Below, one piece after another: positions 46,752-55,990 of a stretch of DNA of 64,000 bases; within the stretch, counting starts at the first letter, position 1, and each line of letters starts with the position of its first letter. This DNA is from an uncultured Sunxiuqinia sp. Lineage in GTDB: Bacteria; Bacteroidota; Bacteroidia; Bacteroidales; Prolixibacteraceae. The position numbers and the translations under genes are program-made. The notes under the pieces are model-generated. The model was not told the DNA's origin, did not search any database, and saw nothing but the letters and a program-made list of their open reading frames with translations. The stretch covers positions 186,001 through 250,000 of the forward strand of contig NZ_OY782776.1 in assembly GCF_963678245.1 (NCBI RefSeq), in the 5' to 3' direction.

Positions 46752-48971
46752 TTATTTCAAATTCGTATTCAGAAAGTCAGTCATTTTTTTATAGAGGTGC
46801 ATCCGGGTATTTCCACCATAAATACTATGATTTCTGTTAGTGTAAATTGCCATGTCAAATTGAACGTTGGCTTGGACTAATGCTTCGGCCATTTCCATCG
46901 TGTTTTGTATATGTACATTATCATCTGCTGAGCCGTGAATTAGGAGCAAGCGTCCTGTAACTCCCTCAGGGTGGGTTAGTGGCGCATTGTCGTTATAACC
47001 ATCGGGGTTTTCTTTCGGTGTGCGCATGAATCGTTCTGTGTAAACCGTGTCATAAAACTTATAGTGGGTAACGGGAGCAATTGAGATACCAGCTTTAAAA
47101 ATATCTCCTCCTTTTTCCATGCAAAGTAGAGTCATTTGTCCTCCGTAACTCCAGCCCCAAATCGAAATGTTCGATTTGTCGACATAGGGGAGCGATCCGA
47201 GGTGTTTTGCAGCTTCAATCTGGTCTTCTGATTCATATTTTCCTAGTTGCATATAACTTATTTTCCGAAAATTTTCTCCGCGGGCTGCTGTTCCTCTTGG
47301 ATCTACACAGGCAATTACATAACCTTCTTGTGCAAGATAGTTGAACCAATCGGCAGACCACTTATCGACCACCTTCTGTGAGTTGGGGCCGCTGTATTGG
47401 GTCATCACTACCGGGTATTCTTTAGTTTTGTCGAAATTGAGTGGTTTGATCATCCAGCCATTTAGTGAAATTCCGTCAGAGGTTTCAAAACTAAAGAACG
47501 ATTTCTGAGGAATGTTGTATTCTGCTAACTTGCTTTTTAATTCACTATTGTCTTCCAGCACCCGCACTAGCTCACCTTTATTGTTGTATAAGCTAAATGT
47601 TTTCGGAGTAGTCAGATTAGTGTATTCGTTGATGAAATATTGAAAACCACTACTGAAAACCGCTTTATTTGTTCCATCTTTTTGACTCAGAATGCCTTGT
47701 TTTTTGCCGTCCAGGCTGGTGTAATAGACTTCGCGCTGCATCGGCGATTTTTTAGCAGCCTGATAATAGAAAATTTTCTTTTTTGAGTCGAAACCATAAA
47801 AGTCGGTTACATCGTATTCGCCCTCTGTTAGTTGTCGGACTTCAAAGCCTTGGCGGTCGTATAAATAAAGGTGCGAATAACCATCACGCTCGCTGTTGAC
47901 AACAAAATAGTCGTTGTCGGGCAAAAAGATAAAGTCATCTAGAAACTCTTCAGCAACGTAGCGGTCATTCTTTTCGGTGAAAAACAAGCGAGTATCTCCG
48001 GTAAACGGATTTGCGAACAATATGTCAAGTTTATTTTGACGGCGATTCAATCTGAAAACAGCTAAATCATTGGCATCAGCAGTCCATTTCAGGCGGGGAA
48101 CATAGATGTCAGTTTCTTCACCCAAATCTACTTCAACCTTAGTTTTCGATTTTATGTCGTAGGCAAATACCGAAACTGTTGAGTTTTTTTCACCGGCTTT
48201 CGGGTATTTTAAAACGTACTCTCCCGGGTATTGGTCATTCTCTGAAAATGAAGGATCTTGTCCTTTATACATTGTAATTTTGTAGCTTTTCACTTCTGTT
48301 TCGTCGAACCGAATGTAAGCTAAAAATTTACTGTCGGGCGACCATGCAAAAGCTTTAGTCGAGACCGGTTTATCTCTTTCTTGAAAGTCAAAGAACTCTT
48401 CTTCGTAAACCCAGTCAGGAACTCCGTTGATAATTTCGTTCTTCTTTCCATCATTTGTCACCTGACTTTCGGTTCCAAAACGCAGCGTTTTAATAAAAAT
48501 ATTATTGTCGCGAACAAATGCAATTCGTTCACCATCCGGAGAAAAAGTTGCTTCTCGCTGTTTTCCTTTCGACGAAAGTTCATTTAATTCTTCGGTTGTT
48601 GAATTCCAAACAAAATAGTTGGCAGTGAAGGAATGGCGATAAATTTTTTCCTTATCAGTCGTTAAAAGAATTTTTGTTTCGTCGGAGCTAAACGCATAAG
48701 CTGAAAAATAGCGAATCGGTGCATTCTCTAATTTATCTAGGTCGAAAACTGTTTCTACCTTTTCTCCATTTTTGTAGTTGTATTTTACAATGCGTTTTCC
48801 GTTTTCCAGAGTTGTGTAGTAGAGTCCATTAGCTGATGAGCGAAGCCCTTTCACAACTCGCTCGGAGAATGTGTTTTTTTGATGGAAATCAGCAATTGTT
48901 AATTTTTTTTGTGCTATTGATGGGTTTCCTATCGCGATAAAAAGGAATAGTGTTATGAGAATCTTATGCAT
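46752..48971 (-). CDS. Dipeptidyl peptidase IV (peptidase family S9B)
   Basis: 739 residues from ATG 48971, chosen because a clean signal peptide follows (KILITLFLFIAIGNPSIAQ). An upstream ATG at 48995 adds eight residues. The eight-bladed propeller (DPPIV_N) occupies about 60-450, including TDIYVPRLKWTADANDLAVF. The alpha/beta-hydrolase domain has the nucleophile Ser608 in GWSYGG, Asp683 in SADDNVH and His715 in NRNHSIYGG. Asp to His is 32 residues, as in the human enzyme. The Glu-Glu of the propeller that binds the substrate amino terminus is probably DWVYEEEFF. It releases X-Pro dipeptides in the periplasm. It converges on the isoprenoid gene with 14 bases between. Confidence 0.95.
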   Translation of the reverse strand: MHKILITLFLFIAIGNPSIAQKKLTIADFHQKNTFSERVVKGLRSSANGLYYTTLENGKRIVKYNYKNGEKVETVFDLDKLENAPIRYFSAYAFSSDETKILLTTDKEKIYRHSFTANYFVWNSTTEELNELSSKGKQREATFSPDGERIAFVRDNNIFIKTLRFGTESQVTNDGKKNEIINGVPDWVYEEEFFDFQERDKPVSTKAFAWSPDSKFLAYIRFDETEVKSYKITMYKGQDPSFSENDQYPGEYVLKYPKAGEKNSTVSVFAYDIKSKTKVEVDLGEETDIYVPRLKWTADANDLAVFRLNRRQNKLDILFANPFTGDTRLFFTEKNDRYVAEEFLDDFIFLPDNDYFVVNSERDGYSHLYLYDRQGFEVRQLTEGEYDVTDFYGFDSKKKIFYYQAAKKSPMQREVYYTSLDGKKQGILSQKDGTNKAVFSSGFQYFINEYTNLTTPKTFSLYNNKGELVRVLEDNSELKSKLAEYNIPQKSFFSFETSDGISLNGWMIKPLNFDKTKEYPVVMTQYSGPNSQKVVDKWSADWFNYLAQEGYVIACVDPRGTAARGENFRKISYMQLGKYESEDQIEAAKHLGSLPYVDKSNISIWGWSYGGQMTLLCMEKGGDIFKAGISIAPVTHYKFYDTVYTERFMRTPKENPDGYNDNAPLTHPEGVTGRLLLIHGSADDNVHIQNTMEMAEALVQANVQFDMAIYTNRNHSIYGGNTRMHLYKKMTDFLNTNLK

Positions 48972-49163
48972 AATGAAACTTGTTTTAGTTGTCAAAGCTT
49001 TGTTTTTTTTTTCAAAAAAGAAAGATGATTACAATAAAAATTCTCGAAATAGGTCCGTATTTTAGCGGAGCAATACATGCGAAATTAGTTATTGCCTTGT
49101 AAGTAAGACATGATTTTAATAGTATATGAACAAAAGATGAACCTAAAATGGATTTTCAGCGAT

Positions 49164-50249
49164 ATGAGAAAAATTGTGATTTTATTAACTATTGTATTTA
49201 GCGGACAGATAGCATTGGCTCAATCTGATGTAACTGAATTTATTAAAGCAGGATCGGTTGATGCCAGTAAATTGATTCAGGGTTATTTGGAGCCTTTTGC
49301 TTATTCACTTGGCGATGGACTGAATAAAGGTTGGTATTATACTGCTGAAACTCATGAACGGTTTGGATTCGATTTTTCAATGAGTATTACTGCGGTTCGT
49401 ATTCCAGAGTCGGCAAAAACGTTCGATATTGGAAAAATCAACTTACAAAATGTGTATCTGGATGATCCGACAAATAGTATCGCACAAACGGTGGCTGGAG
49501 CAGAAGAATGGGGCCCTAAAATTAATATACTTCAGCAGGATGCAACTAACCCAGGAGATACGTTGGGGTCATTTCACAGCCCTCCGGGAATCGATATGGA
49601 CAATGTTCCGATTCCTATGGCCCAGTTGAGTATTGGGCTTTTACCCCATACTGATTTTATGTTTCGCTATGTACCTAAACTACATTTTAATCAAGAGGGG
49701 GATGAAGAGGAGGACGTTCGTGTTGGTTTGATTGGAGTTGGAGTGAAGAATAGTTTCAGGGATTGGATGCCGGTTTTAAAGAATCTGCCTTTTGATGCTG
49801 CAGTCTTTGCTGCTTATTCTCATATTGATGCCAGTACTGGAGTCGATTTTCAGTTGGAAGATTATCTGGTGAACAAGTCATTTGGCACTCCTGACGGATA
49901 CCAGCCTGATGAGAATCAGGAGTTGGATATCAACACCAATACGATGAAAATAGGTTTGATTGTTTCGAAAAAGGTCGCCTTTATTACATTCTTCGGAGGT
50001 GTTGGGAATAGCCGAAGTAAATCAACTGTTGATTTATTGGGGCGCTATCCTGTTGCTGTTAAGATTGATGGAAATCGAATTACCGAAGTTGAGGAGGAAA
50101 TTGATCCGATTAAGCTGAACTATAAGTCGTCGCGTATAAGTTTGGATGCTGGCTTGAGAATGAAACTAGGTTTTTTCAATATTTTTGGCTCTATTAATAA
50201 AGCAGAGTATACTTCGTTAAATGCAGGAGTTTCTTTAAGTGTGCGATAA
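49164..50249 (+). CDS. DUF6588 outer-membrane-associated protein
   Basis: 361 residues from ATG 49164, where a signal peptide begins at once (KIVILLTIVFSGQIALAQ). The frame is open 18 codons further but those residues precede the signal. The mature protein has the hallmarks of DUF6588, a Bacteroidota family: ASKLIQGYLEPFAYSLGDGL, NKGWYYTAETHERFGFD, then alternating strands ending GVSLSVR, suggesting a beta-barrel. Function unknown. It lies upstream of thrS on the same strand, but thrS has its own promoter box at 50365. Confidence 0.85.
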   Translation: MRKIVILLTIVFSGQIALAQSDVTEFIKAGSVDASKLIQGYLEPFAYSLGDGLNKGWYYTAETHERFGFDFSMSITAVRIPESAKTFDIGKINLQNVYLDDPTNSIAQTVAGAEEWGPKINILQQDATNPGDTLGSFHSPPGIDMDNVPIPMAQLSIGLLPHTDFMFRYVPKLHFNQEGDEEEDVRVGLIGVGVKNSFRDWMPVLKNLPFDAAVFAAYSHIDASTGVDFQLEDYLVNKSFGTPDGYQPDENQELDINTNTMKIGLIVSKKVAFITFFGGVGNSRSKSTVDLLGRYPVAVKIDGNRITEVEEEIDPIKLNYKSSRISLDAGLRMKLGFFNIFGSINKAEYTSLNAGVSLSVR

Positions 50250-50364
50250 TCATTTTGACTAAATTCATGTGTAAAGTAGATCAGAAGGTACCATGTTGTG
50301 TCTCTTGTGTTTTTCTGATAATGAAATTATTGGTTAACCCTTATCGTTATCAGTTAATAATAAT

Positions 50365-50372
50365 TATCTTTG
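50365..50372 (+). promoter_or_regulatory. -7 promoter box upstream of thrS
   Basis: TATCTTTG matches the Bacteroidota -7 consensus TAnnTTTG exactly, 33 bases before the thrS ATG. The -33 element is weak. The thrS-infC-rpmI-rplT operon should start here. Confidence 0.55.
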
Positions 50373-50405
50373 CACCCTGAAAATAAAATCCATAATTCGA
50401 TATTG

Positions 50406-52355
50406 ATGATTAAAATAACATTACCTGATAATAGTGTTCGGGAATATGAAAGTGGAGTTACTGGAATTGAGATAGCCAAATCGATTAGTAACCGCTTGGC
50501 AAAAGAGGTTTTAGCAATAACTGTAAATGGTTCGGTTTGGGATTTGAATCGTCCGGTTACAGAAGACGCCAACATTAAATTACATACTTGGGATGACCGT
50601 GAAGGAAAAGAAACCTTTTGGCATTCTTCGGCTCATTTAATGGCAGAAGCTATAGAAAGCTATTTCCCCGGAACGAAATTTGGTATTGGTCCTACCGTCG
50701 ATACGGGATTTTATTATGATGTCGATCTTCCTGAGGGAAAACAGCTTTCAGAAAAAGATCTTGAAAAGATTGAGAAAAAAATGATTGAGCTGGCGCGTCA
50801 GAAAAACGAAATTGTCCGTCAGAATATATCGAAAGATGCAGCCATCCGGATGTTCACTGAAAAGGATGATGAACTAAAACAGGAGTTGATCAGTGAGCTG
50901 GAAGACGGAACGATCACACTATATAATCAAGGAAATTTTACTGATTTGTGTCGTGGCCCTCACTTGCCAAATACTAGTTATATCAAAGCGGTAAAGCTAA
51001 CGTCTATTGCCGGTGCATACTGGCGTGGCGATGAGAAGAACCAAATGCTTACTCGCGTATATGGTGTGACTTTCCCTAAGCAGAAGTTTTTGGAAGAGTA
51101 TCTGGTTATGCTTGAAGAGGCAAAGAAACGAGATCACCGAAAAATTGGTAAAGAAATGGAACTGTTTACTTTCTCGCAGGAAGTGGGACAGGGCTTGCCA
51201 ATGTGGTTGCCTAAGGGAGCAATGCTTCGCCAGCAATTGGAAGACTTTTTGAAAAAAGTACAAAAGAAATTTGGTTACGAACAGGTGATTACTCCGCATA
51301 TCGGAGATATCAACTTATATAAAACTTCGGGGCACTATGCCAAGTATGGAGCTGATTCATTTCAAACTATAAAAACTCCGGCAGAAGGTGAGGAATACAT
51401 GTTGAAGCCAATGAACTGTCCTCATCATTGTGAGTTGTATAAATTTAAACCACGATCGTACAAAGATTTGCCGGTTCGCATGGCAGAGTTTGGCACTGTT
51501 TACCGTTACGAGCAAAGTGGTGAGTTGCACGGCTTAACCCGTGTTCGCGGATTCACTCAGGATGATGCACATATTTATTGCCGTCCTGATCAGTTGAAAG
51601 ATGAGTTTAAAAAAGTAATTGATATCATCTTTATTATTTTTGAGGCGTTGAACTTCGAAGATTTTACAGCACAAATATCATTGCGCGATCCGGAGAAGCC
51701 TGAAAAGTATATCGGTTCAACTGAGAATTGGGATAAAGCCGAGCGGGCAATTATTGAGGCTGCCGAAGAAAAAGGATTAAATACAGTTACTGAATTAGGA
51801 GAAGCAGCTTTCTATGGTCCAAAGCTTGATTTCATGATCAAAGATGCATTGGGTCGAAGCTGGCAGTTGGGAACCATTCAGGTTGATTATAACTTGCCCG
51901 AGCGTTTTAAACTGGAGTACATTGGTGCTGATGATAATCGTCACCGTCCGGTTATGATTCACCGTGCACCGTTTGGATCAATGGAACGTTTTGTGGCCGT
52001 GTTAATTGAACATACCGCAGGAAAATTTCCATTGTGGCTGACTCCCGAGCAGGCTGTTATCTTACCAATCAGCGAAAAGTATAATGAATACGCAGAAAAT
52101 CTTTCAAATTTTCTAAATAATTCCGATATTCGCACCCTAATTGACGGCCGGAATGAGAAAATCGGTCGTAAAATCCGGGATAATGAACTAAAACGTATCC
52201 CGTATTTGTTAATAGTTGGAGAGAAAGAAGCAGAGTCGGGAACCGTTGCCGTTAGAAAACAAGGTGAAGGAGACCAAGGTACTATGACCAAAGAAGAGTT
52301 TGCTGATTTCATCCAAAAAGAAGTTAAAGAACAATTAGCATCATTTTATAACTAA
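50406..52355 (+). CDS. thrS: Threonine-tRNA ligase
   Basis: 649 residues from ATG 50406 ([17 protein letters not shown]). The frame is open 12 codons upstream but the family starts here and the -7 box lies in that extra part. Domains in order: TGS (1-60), the N2 editing domain with [10 protein letters not shown] (its first His being the zinc or editing ligand), then CRGPHLPNT. The class II catalytic core has [13 protein letters not shown] and [10 protein letters not shown], whose Cys binds zinc, and motif 2 [20 protein letters not shown]. The anticodon-binding domain is at the end. It charges tRNA-Thr and heads the translation operon. Confidence 0.98.
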   Translation: MIKITLPDNSVREYESGVTGIEIAKSISNRLAKEVLAITVNGSVWDLNRPVTEDANIKLHTWDDREGKETFWHSSAHLMAEAIESYFPGTKFGIGPTVDTGFYYDVDLPEGKQLSEKDLEKIEKKMIELARQKNEIVRQNISKDAAIRMFTEKDDELKQELISELEDGTITLYNQGNFTDLCRGPHLPNTSYIKAVKLTSIAGAYWRGDEKNQMLTRVYGVTFPKQKFLEEYLVMLEEAKKRDHRKIGKEMELFTFSQEVGQGLPMWLPKGAMLRQQLEDFLKKVQKKFGYEQVITPHIGDINLYKTSGHYAKYGADSFQTIKTPAEGEEYMLKPMNCPHHCELYKFKPRSYKDLPVRMAEFGTVYRYEQSGELHGLTRVRGFTQDDAHIYCRPDQLKDEFKKVIDIIFIIFEALNFEDFTAQISLRDPEKPEKYIGSTENWDKAERAIIEAAEEKGLNTVTELGEAAFYGPKLDFMIKDALGRSWQLGTIQVDYNLPERFKLEYIGADDNRHRPVMIHRAPFGSMERFVAVLIEHTAGKFPLWLTPEQAVILPISEKYNEYAENLSNFLNNSDIRTLIDGRNEKIGRKIRDNELKRIPYLLIVGEKEAESGTVAVRKQGEGDQGTMTKEEFADFIQKEVKEQLASFYN

Positions 52356-52364
52356 AAAAGAAAT

Positions 52365-52370
52365 AGGAGG
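52365..52370 (+). promoter_or_regulatory. Shine-Dalgarno sequence of infC
   Basis: AGGAGG, a perfect anti-16S match, eight bases before the ATC codon at 52379. Such strong sites are uncommon in Bacteroidota. It sits in the 23-base gap between thrS and infC, which locates the true start of infC. Confidence 0.7.
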
Positions 52371-52378
52371 TTTTTCGT

Positions 52379-52939
52379 ATCGCAATAAAAAAACGCCCAT
52401 ATCGAGGAGGACGAAGAGTGGACACAGGTCCACAGCATAACATTAATCAACGTATACGTGCTCAGCAGGTACGTTTAGTTGGAGAGAATATTGAAGAACA
52501 AGGAGTTTATTCATTGTCAGAAGCATTAAAAATTGCGGATTCAATGGAACTCGATCTTGTCGAAATTTCGCCAAATGCTGATCCTCCGGTTTGTAAGGTT
52601 ATAGATTACCAGAAGTTTCTTTATCAACAAAAAAAGAAACAGAAGGAAATGAAAGCCAAAGCAGTTAAGGTTGTGGTTAAAGAAATTCGTTTCGGACCGA
52701 ATACGGATGATCACGATTTTGAATTTAAGTTAAGGCATGCTGAGAAGTTTTTAAAAGAGGGAGCTAAAGTGAAAGCATATGTGTTTTTTAAAGGACGCTC
52801 GATTTTGTTTAAAGAACAAGGAGAGATTTTGCTCTTGCGTTTTGCTACCGAATTGGAAGATCTTGGAAAGGTTGAGCAAATGCCGCGCCTTGAAGGGAAA
52901 CGAATGACGATGTTTATTGCACCTAAAAAGAAGAAGTAA
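52379..52939 (+). CDS. infC: Translation initiation factor IF-3, apparent ATC start
   Basis: 186 residues if translation starts at the ATC at 52379. The in-frame sequence from there, [20 protein letters not shown], gives the usual beginning of long IF-3 proteins (MAIxRRP..RGxRR). The only standard codon, GTG at 52418, lies 13 codons later inside this conserved leader and has no ribosome site. Domains: N-terminal ubiquitin-like part ([39 protein letters not shown]), a lysine-rich linker helix, then the C-terminal ribosome-binding part ([20 protein letters not shown]). IF-3 rejects non-AUG starts, so an ATC start would allow self-regulation as in E. coli, where infC starts with AUU. Second gene of the operon. 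Confidence 0.93.
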   Translation: MAIKKRPYRGGRRVDTGPQHNINQRIRAQQVRLVGENIEEQGVYSLSEALKIADSMELDLVEISPNADPPVCKVIDYQKFLYQQKKKQKEMKAKAVKVVVKEIRFGPNTDDHDFEFKLRHAEKFLKEGAKVKAYVFFKGRSILFKEQGEILLLRFATELEDLGKVEQMPRLEGKRMTMFIAPKKKK

Positions 52940-52965
52940 TTCTTCGAATATAAAATTAAGACAAG

Positions 52966-53163
52966 ATGCCAAAAATGAAGACGAAATCCAGCGCAAAAAA
53001 ACGGTTTAAATTGACCGGCTCTGGAAAACTGAAAAGGAAGCATGCTTATAAAAGTCATATTCTGACTAAAAAAAGCACCAAGCAAAAAAGAAACCTAACC
53101 TATTGGGGGACGGTTGATAAAGCTGATGAGAAAAATGTGAAGCTGATGCTTAACATGAAGTAA
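52966..53163 (+). CDS. rpmI: 50S ribosomal protein L35
   Basis: 65 residues, highly basic, starting [20 protein letters not shown] and containing [20 protein letters not shown]. Normal length. It is 26 bases after infC in the usual infC-rpmI-rplT order. Its C-terminus is slightly divergent from the common RxL(R/K)xxxLV pattern but unbroken. Confidence 0.97.
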   Translation: MPKMKTKSSAKKRFKLTGSGKLKRKHAYKSHILTKKSTKQKRNLTYWGTVDKADEKNVKLMLNMK

Positions 53164-53200
53164 CAAACAATTCCTTTTCGAAAGTAAATTAAGTAAAAAA

Positions 53201-53250
53201 ACAGAGGGTATAGCTGTGAAGATTCCGTAAAGTCGGGACGCTAGCCACTC
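53201..53250 (+). promoter_or_regulatory. Possible structured leader upstream of rplT
   Basis: The 101-base rpmI-rplT gap is longer than the other gaps in the operon. GGTATAGC (53207-53214) can pair with GCTAGCC (53240-53246) with one bulged A, closing an inner hairpin TTCC/GGGA at 53223-53238. In other phyla, L20 represses its operon by binding such a structure in the mRNA. Whether this one does so is inference. Confidence 0.35.
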
Positions 53251-53264
53251 ATAAATTAAAGATT

Positions 53265-53609
53265 ATGCCAAGGTCAGTAAATCACGTAGCATCTCGGGCT
53301 CGTAGAAAAAAAATCCTCAAGCAAACCAAAGGTTACTGGGGTGCCCGTAAAAATGTTTGGACAGTTGCAAAAAATGCACACGAAAAGGCGTTAACATACG
53401 CTTACCGTGACAGAAAAACAAAAAAGAGAAACTTCCGCGCTTTGTGGATTCAACGTATTAACGCTGCAGCACGCCAGGAAGGTTTAAGTTATTCTCAATT
53501 GATTGGTTTGATGAAAAAGAACGACATTGAGATTAACCGTAAGGTTTTAGCAGATTTAGCTTTGAACCAACCTGCGGCCTTTAAAGCAGTAGTTGAAAAA
53601 GTAAAATAG
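53265..53609 (+). CDS. rplT: 50S ribosomal protein L20
   Basis: 114 residues, standard size. Starts [20 protein letters not shown], continues [20 protein letters not shown] and [20 protein letters not shown], all typical of L20. The rest contains [20 protein letters not shown]. It binds 23S rRNA early in assembly. Last gene of the thrS operon, followed by a strong terminator at 53639. A structured leader may lie just upstream. Confidence 0.98.
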   Translation: MPRSVNHVASRARRKKILKQTKGYWGARKNVWTVAKNAHEKALTYAYRDRKTKKRNFRALWIQRINAAARQEGLSYSQLIGLMKKNDIEINRKVLADLALNQPAAFKAVVEKVK

Positions 53610-53638
53610 TAACAATCATCAGGTGTGATAGATGTTGA

Positions 53639-53668
53639 AAACCTCGCAATTAATTGCGAGGTTTTTTT
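53639..53668 (+). terminator. Terminator of the thrS-infC-rpmI-rplT operon
   Basis: AACCTCGCAAT and its complement ATTGCGAGGTT around TA, followed by seven or more T, 30 bases past the rplT stop. It may also serve the convergent oxidoreductase gene. Confidence 0.85.
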
Positions 53669-53680
53669 ATGACCTTTATT

Positions 53681-54676
53681 TTATAATGAAATCGTTCGCT
53701 TTTGTTTTGAGCTTTCTATAATCGCATCAATAACATTCATGTTGCCAATAGCATCAGTTAAAGGTGTTGGCGATGGTTTGTTGCGAAGAATCGAGTTCGA
53801 AAATGCATCAGCTTGTAAAGTATACTGGTCGATCGGGTCGAAGGTAAACGTTTCGGTCTTTTCTTTTGTGCGAAGTGTTATTCTTACTTTTTCTTCTGGT
53901 GGAGCATTTACCGGAATTTCAACAATAATATGACCTTGATCTCCTAATATATTGGTTTGCTGATGAGGCGTTAATTGAGTAGCACAAGTAAAACTGCTGG
54001 TTTTCCCGGACGGGAAAGATAGTAGCCCGGAAGTTAAGCGATCCGTTTTTAAAACCGGATCAAAATCCATTTGGCCAGTAACTTCTGAGGGCTCTTCGTC
54101 AAATAAGAAACGAGGGACAGAAATACAGTAACAACCAATATCCATTAATGCACCACCTCCAATATCGGGCTTGTTACGAATATTCTGAGGGTCGACATTG
54201 TAATAGGAAAAGAATGATTGAACTGTTTTTACGTCCCCAATAGCTCCACTTTGGACGAGTTCATAAGTTTTTTCCCACTGTGGATGAAATCGGTACATGA
54301 ATGCTTCCATCACTCTTAAATCCGGATATTTTTTAACTGCTTCAGCTAATGCTTTAGCTTCGTCGGCATTCATTCCTATTGGTTTTTCACATAGCACATT
54401 TTTCCCGGCTTCCAATGCTTTCATGGTCCAGTAAACGTGCATGTGGTTGGGCAGAGGGTTGTATATGGCATTAATCTCGGGATCTGCCAATAGGTCTTCG
54501 TATGAGGCATAGCGCTTTGGAATGCCAAATTGATCTGCCGCATGGCTTGCTTTTTCGATATTGCGAGACGCTATTGCGGTTACTTCACAATATTGACCTT
54601 TTTGCATTGCTGGAATGACTTTAGTAACTCCAATTTTTGCAGTACTTAGTATTCCCCATTTAATTTTTGTTTGCAT
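53681..54676 (-). CDS. Gfo/Idh/MocA family oxidoreductase
   Basis: 331 residues, cytoplasmic. NAD(P)-binding Rossmann domain at 1-120: KIKWGILSTAKIGVTKVIPA, GNAIxNPLPNHMHVYW-type region, and the conserved EKP motif in NVLCEKPIGMNADEAKAL. The C-terminal domain (about 125-331) has FMYRFHPQWEKTYELVQSG and GGGALMDIGCYCISVPRF, the His/Asp-containing substrate pocket of the dihydrodiol/glucose-fructose oxidoreductase branch. Likely oxidises or reduces a sugar or sugar alcohol; the substrate is not predictable. Downstream of a broken cupin gene on the same strand. Confidence 0.93.
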   Translation of the reverse strand: MQTKIKWGILSTAKIGVTKVIPAMQKGQYCEVTAIASRNIEKASHAADQFGIPKRYASYEDLLADPEINAIYNPLPNHMHVYWTMKALEAGKNVLCEKPIGMNADEAKALAEAVKKYPDLRVMEAFMYRFHPQWEKTYELVQSGAIGDVKTVQSFFSYYNVDPQNIRNKPDIGGGALMDIGCYCISVPRFLFDEEPSEVTGQMDFDPVLKTDRLTSGLLSFPSGKTSSFTCATQLTPHQQTNILGDQGHIIVEIPVNAPPEEKVRITLRTKEKTETFTFDPIDQYTLQADAFSNSILRNKPSPTPLTDAIGNMNVIDAIIESSKQKRTISL

Positions 54677-54732
54677 GTCTTTTTCTATTTCTGATGTTTT
54701 TTTAATCTCTAAATATTTCAGTTCTGTGTCTC

Positions 54733-55130
54733 CTATATTCCCAAGCTACGTTCAACTCCTGATGGGCAATAGAAGCTTGCGTAGGCAGCGCCCTTTGTCG
54801 TTCCATCTAGATAGAGTTGGGCTTCACCTTCCAGAACAAAGAAGAACTCATCCTCGACATGTCTGTGTGGAGCATTAGTTGCCTGAAGAGGAACAACAAC
54901 GCTCATTTTTAACGTTCTCCCATCGAGAAATTATTTATTAACAAACCAATACTGATATTTAACACTTTTTTATCAATTTTATTCATGTCGAATTGATTCA
55001 AGCAATTTTCAGTTGTAAATTGATTTTCTACAAGAGGTTTGCTTTCCGTGTTTTGTTGGGCATTGGAGTCAAGTGAAAATACGAATAATAGCAGAAGTGT
55101 TAGAGTTGGTAGGGAATTAGGCTTTTTCAT
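54733..55130 (-). pseudogene. Secreted cupin protein gene with a frameshift
   Basis: The first part (55130 down to about 54930) reads MKKPNSLPTLTLLLLFVFSL with cleavage near NAQQ, so an exported protein, then about 50 residues. It runs out of frame after IGLLINN. The other frame, with no start of its own apart from ATG 54906, reads FLDGRTLKMSVVVPLQATNA, then PHRHVEDEFFFVLEGEAQLY, ending ERSLGI at 54733. The H-x-H-x(3)-E-x(6)-G pattern is a cupin metal site. Adding one T in the run at 54928-54930 rejoins the pieces. The cupin barrel also ends early, so it may be truncated as well. Confidence 0.72.
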
Positions 55131-55236
55131 CTTTAGACATTTAAGTTGTCGAATGATTGAAAGATCTCATTTTAGAAATGTTAAGGTAGTAAAAAAACTG
55201 TTGGCAATTAAATTCAATAAATACTGTAATCGGAAC

Positions 55237-55776
55237 TTAGAATAATCTTCGTTGAACAGGCTGAGAGCTTAGTGAAGGATTAACATGCTTTTGCAAAATA
55301 ATTTCAAAAAGCTTTACTGTGGCCAATGCATCTCCTCCGGCGCGGTGTCTCCCGTCAATCTTAATGTTAAGGTCATCGCATAATTTCCCGAGGGAATACG
55401 AAGAATGGCCGGGTAAATATTTGCGACTAAGTTTTACGGTACACATCGTTTTACATTTGTACTCGTAGCCTAATCGTAAATATTCCTGCTGAATAAATTT
55501 ATAATCGAAACCGACATTGTGTGCTACGAAAGTTGTTCCCCGAGTTATCTCCACAACCTGCTTGGCAATCTCAAAAAACTTGGGGGCGTTGGCAACCATT
55601 TGATTGTCAATGCCAGTAAGTTTAGTGATGAAGTAGGAGATGTGACATTCGGGGTTGACTAAGGTGATAAAGGAGTCAATAACCTTGGTTCCATTGTGTA
55701 CATAGATGGCTATTTCAGTGATTTTTCCTTGCTGCGCACTCTGTCCGGTTGTTTCTATGTCGATAATACTGAACAA
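55237..55776 (-). CDS. DnaQ-like DEDDh 3'-5' exonuclease
   Basis: 179 residues forming a single exonuclease domain of the Pol III epsilon/PolC type. All five catalytic residues are visible: Asp6 and Glu8 in FSIIDIETTG, Asp91 in AHNVGFDYKF, His144 and Asp149 in HRAGGDA. A short C-terminal tail (SSQPVQRRLF) remotely resembles a clamp-binding peptide (Q-x-x-L-F), which I treat as suggestive only. It is not fused to a GIY-YIG or polymerase domain. It could proofread or degrade single-stranded DNA. Divergent from the OmpA gene. Confidence 0.92.
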   Translation of the reverse strand: MFSIIDIETTGQSAQQGKITEIAIYVHNGTKVIDSFITLVNPECHISYFITKLTGIDNQMVANAPKFFEIAKQVVEITRGTTFVAHNVGFDYKFIQQEYLRLGYEYKCKTMCTVKLSRKYLPGHSSYSLGKLCDDLNIKIDGRHRAGGDALATVKLFEIILQKHVNPSLSSQPVQRRLF

Positions 55777-55990
55777 ATTTCCTAATTTTTATTTGGTGAA
55801 AGTAATAAAAATGCGTTAGTTTTATTAAACGAAAAATTCATGGTGGTGCTGATTGACGATGAATTGAATTCCGGTTTGAGAATTTAGTATTGTGTTAAAA
55901 CATATTTTCATTAGGCTTGTTGTTATTAACAATAACAGAAAATTTGAAATATTTATTTTTAATAAAAACCATTTACTTAATTAGTACAAT

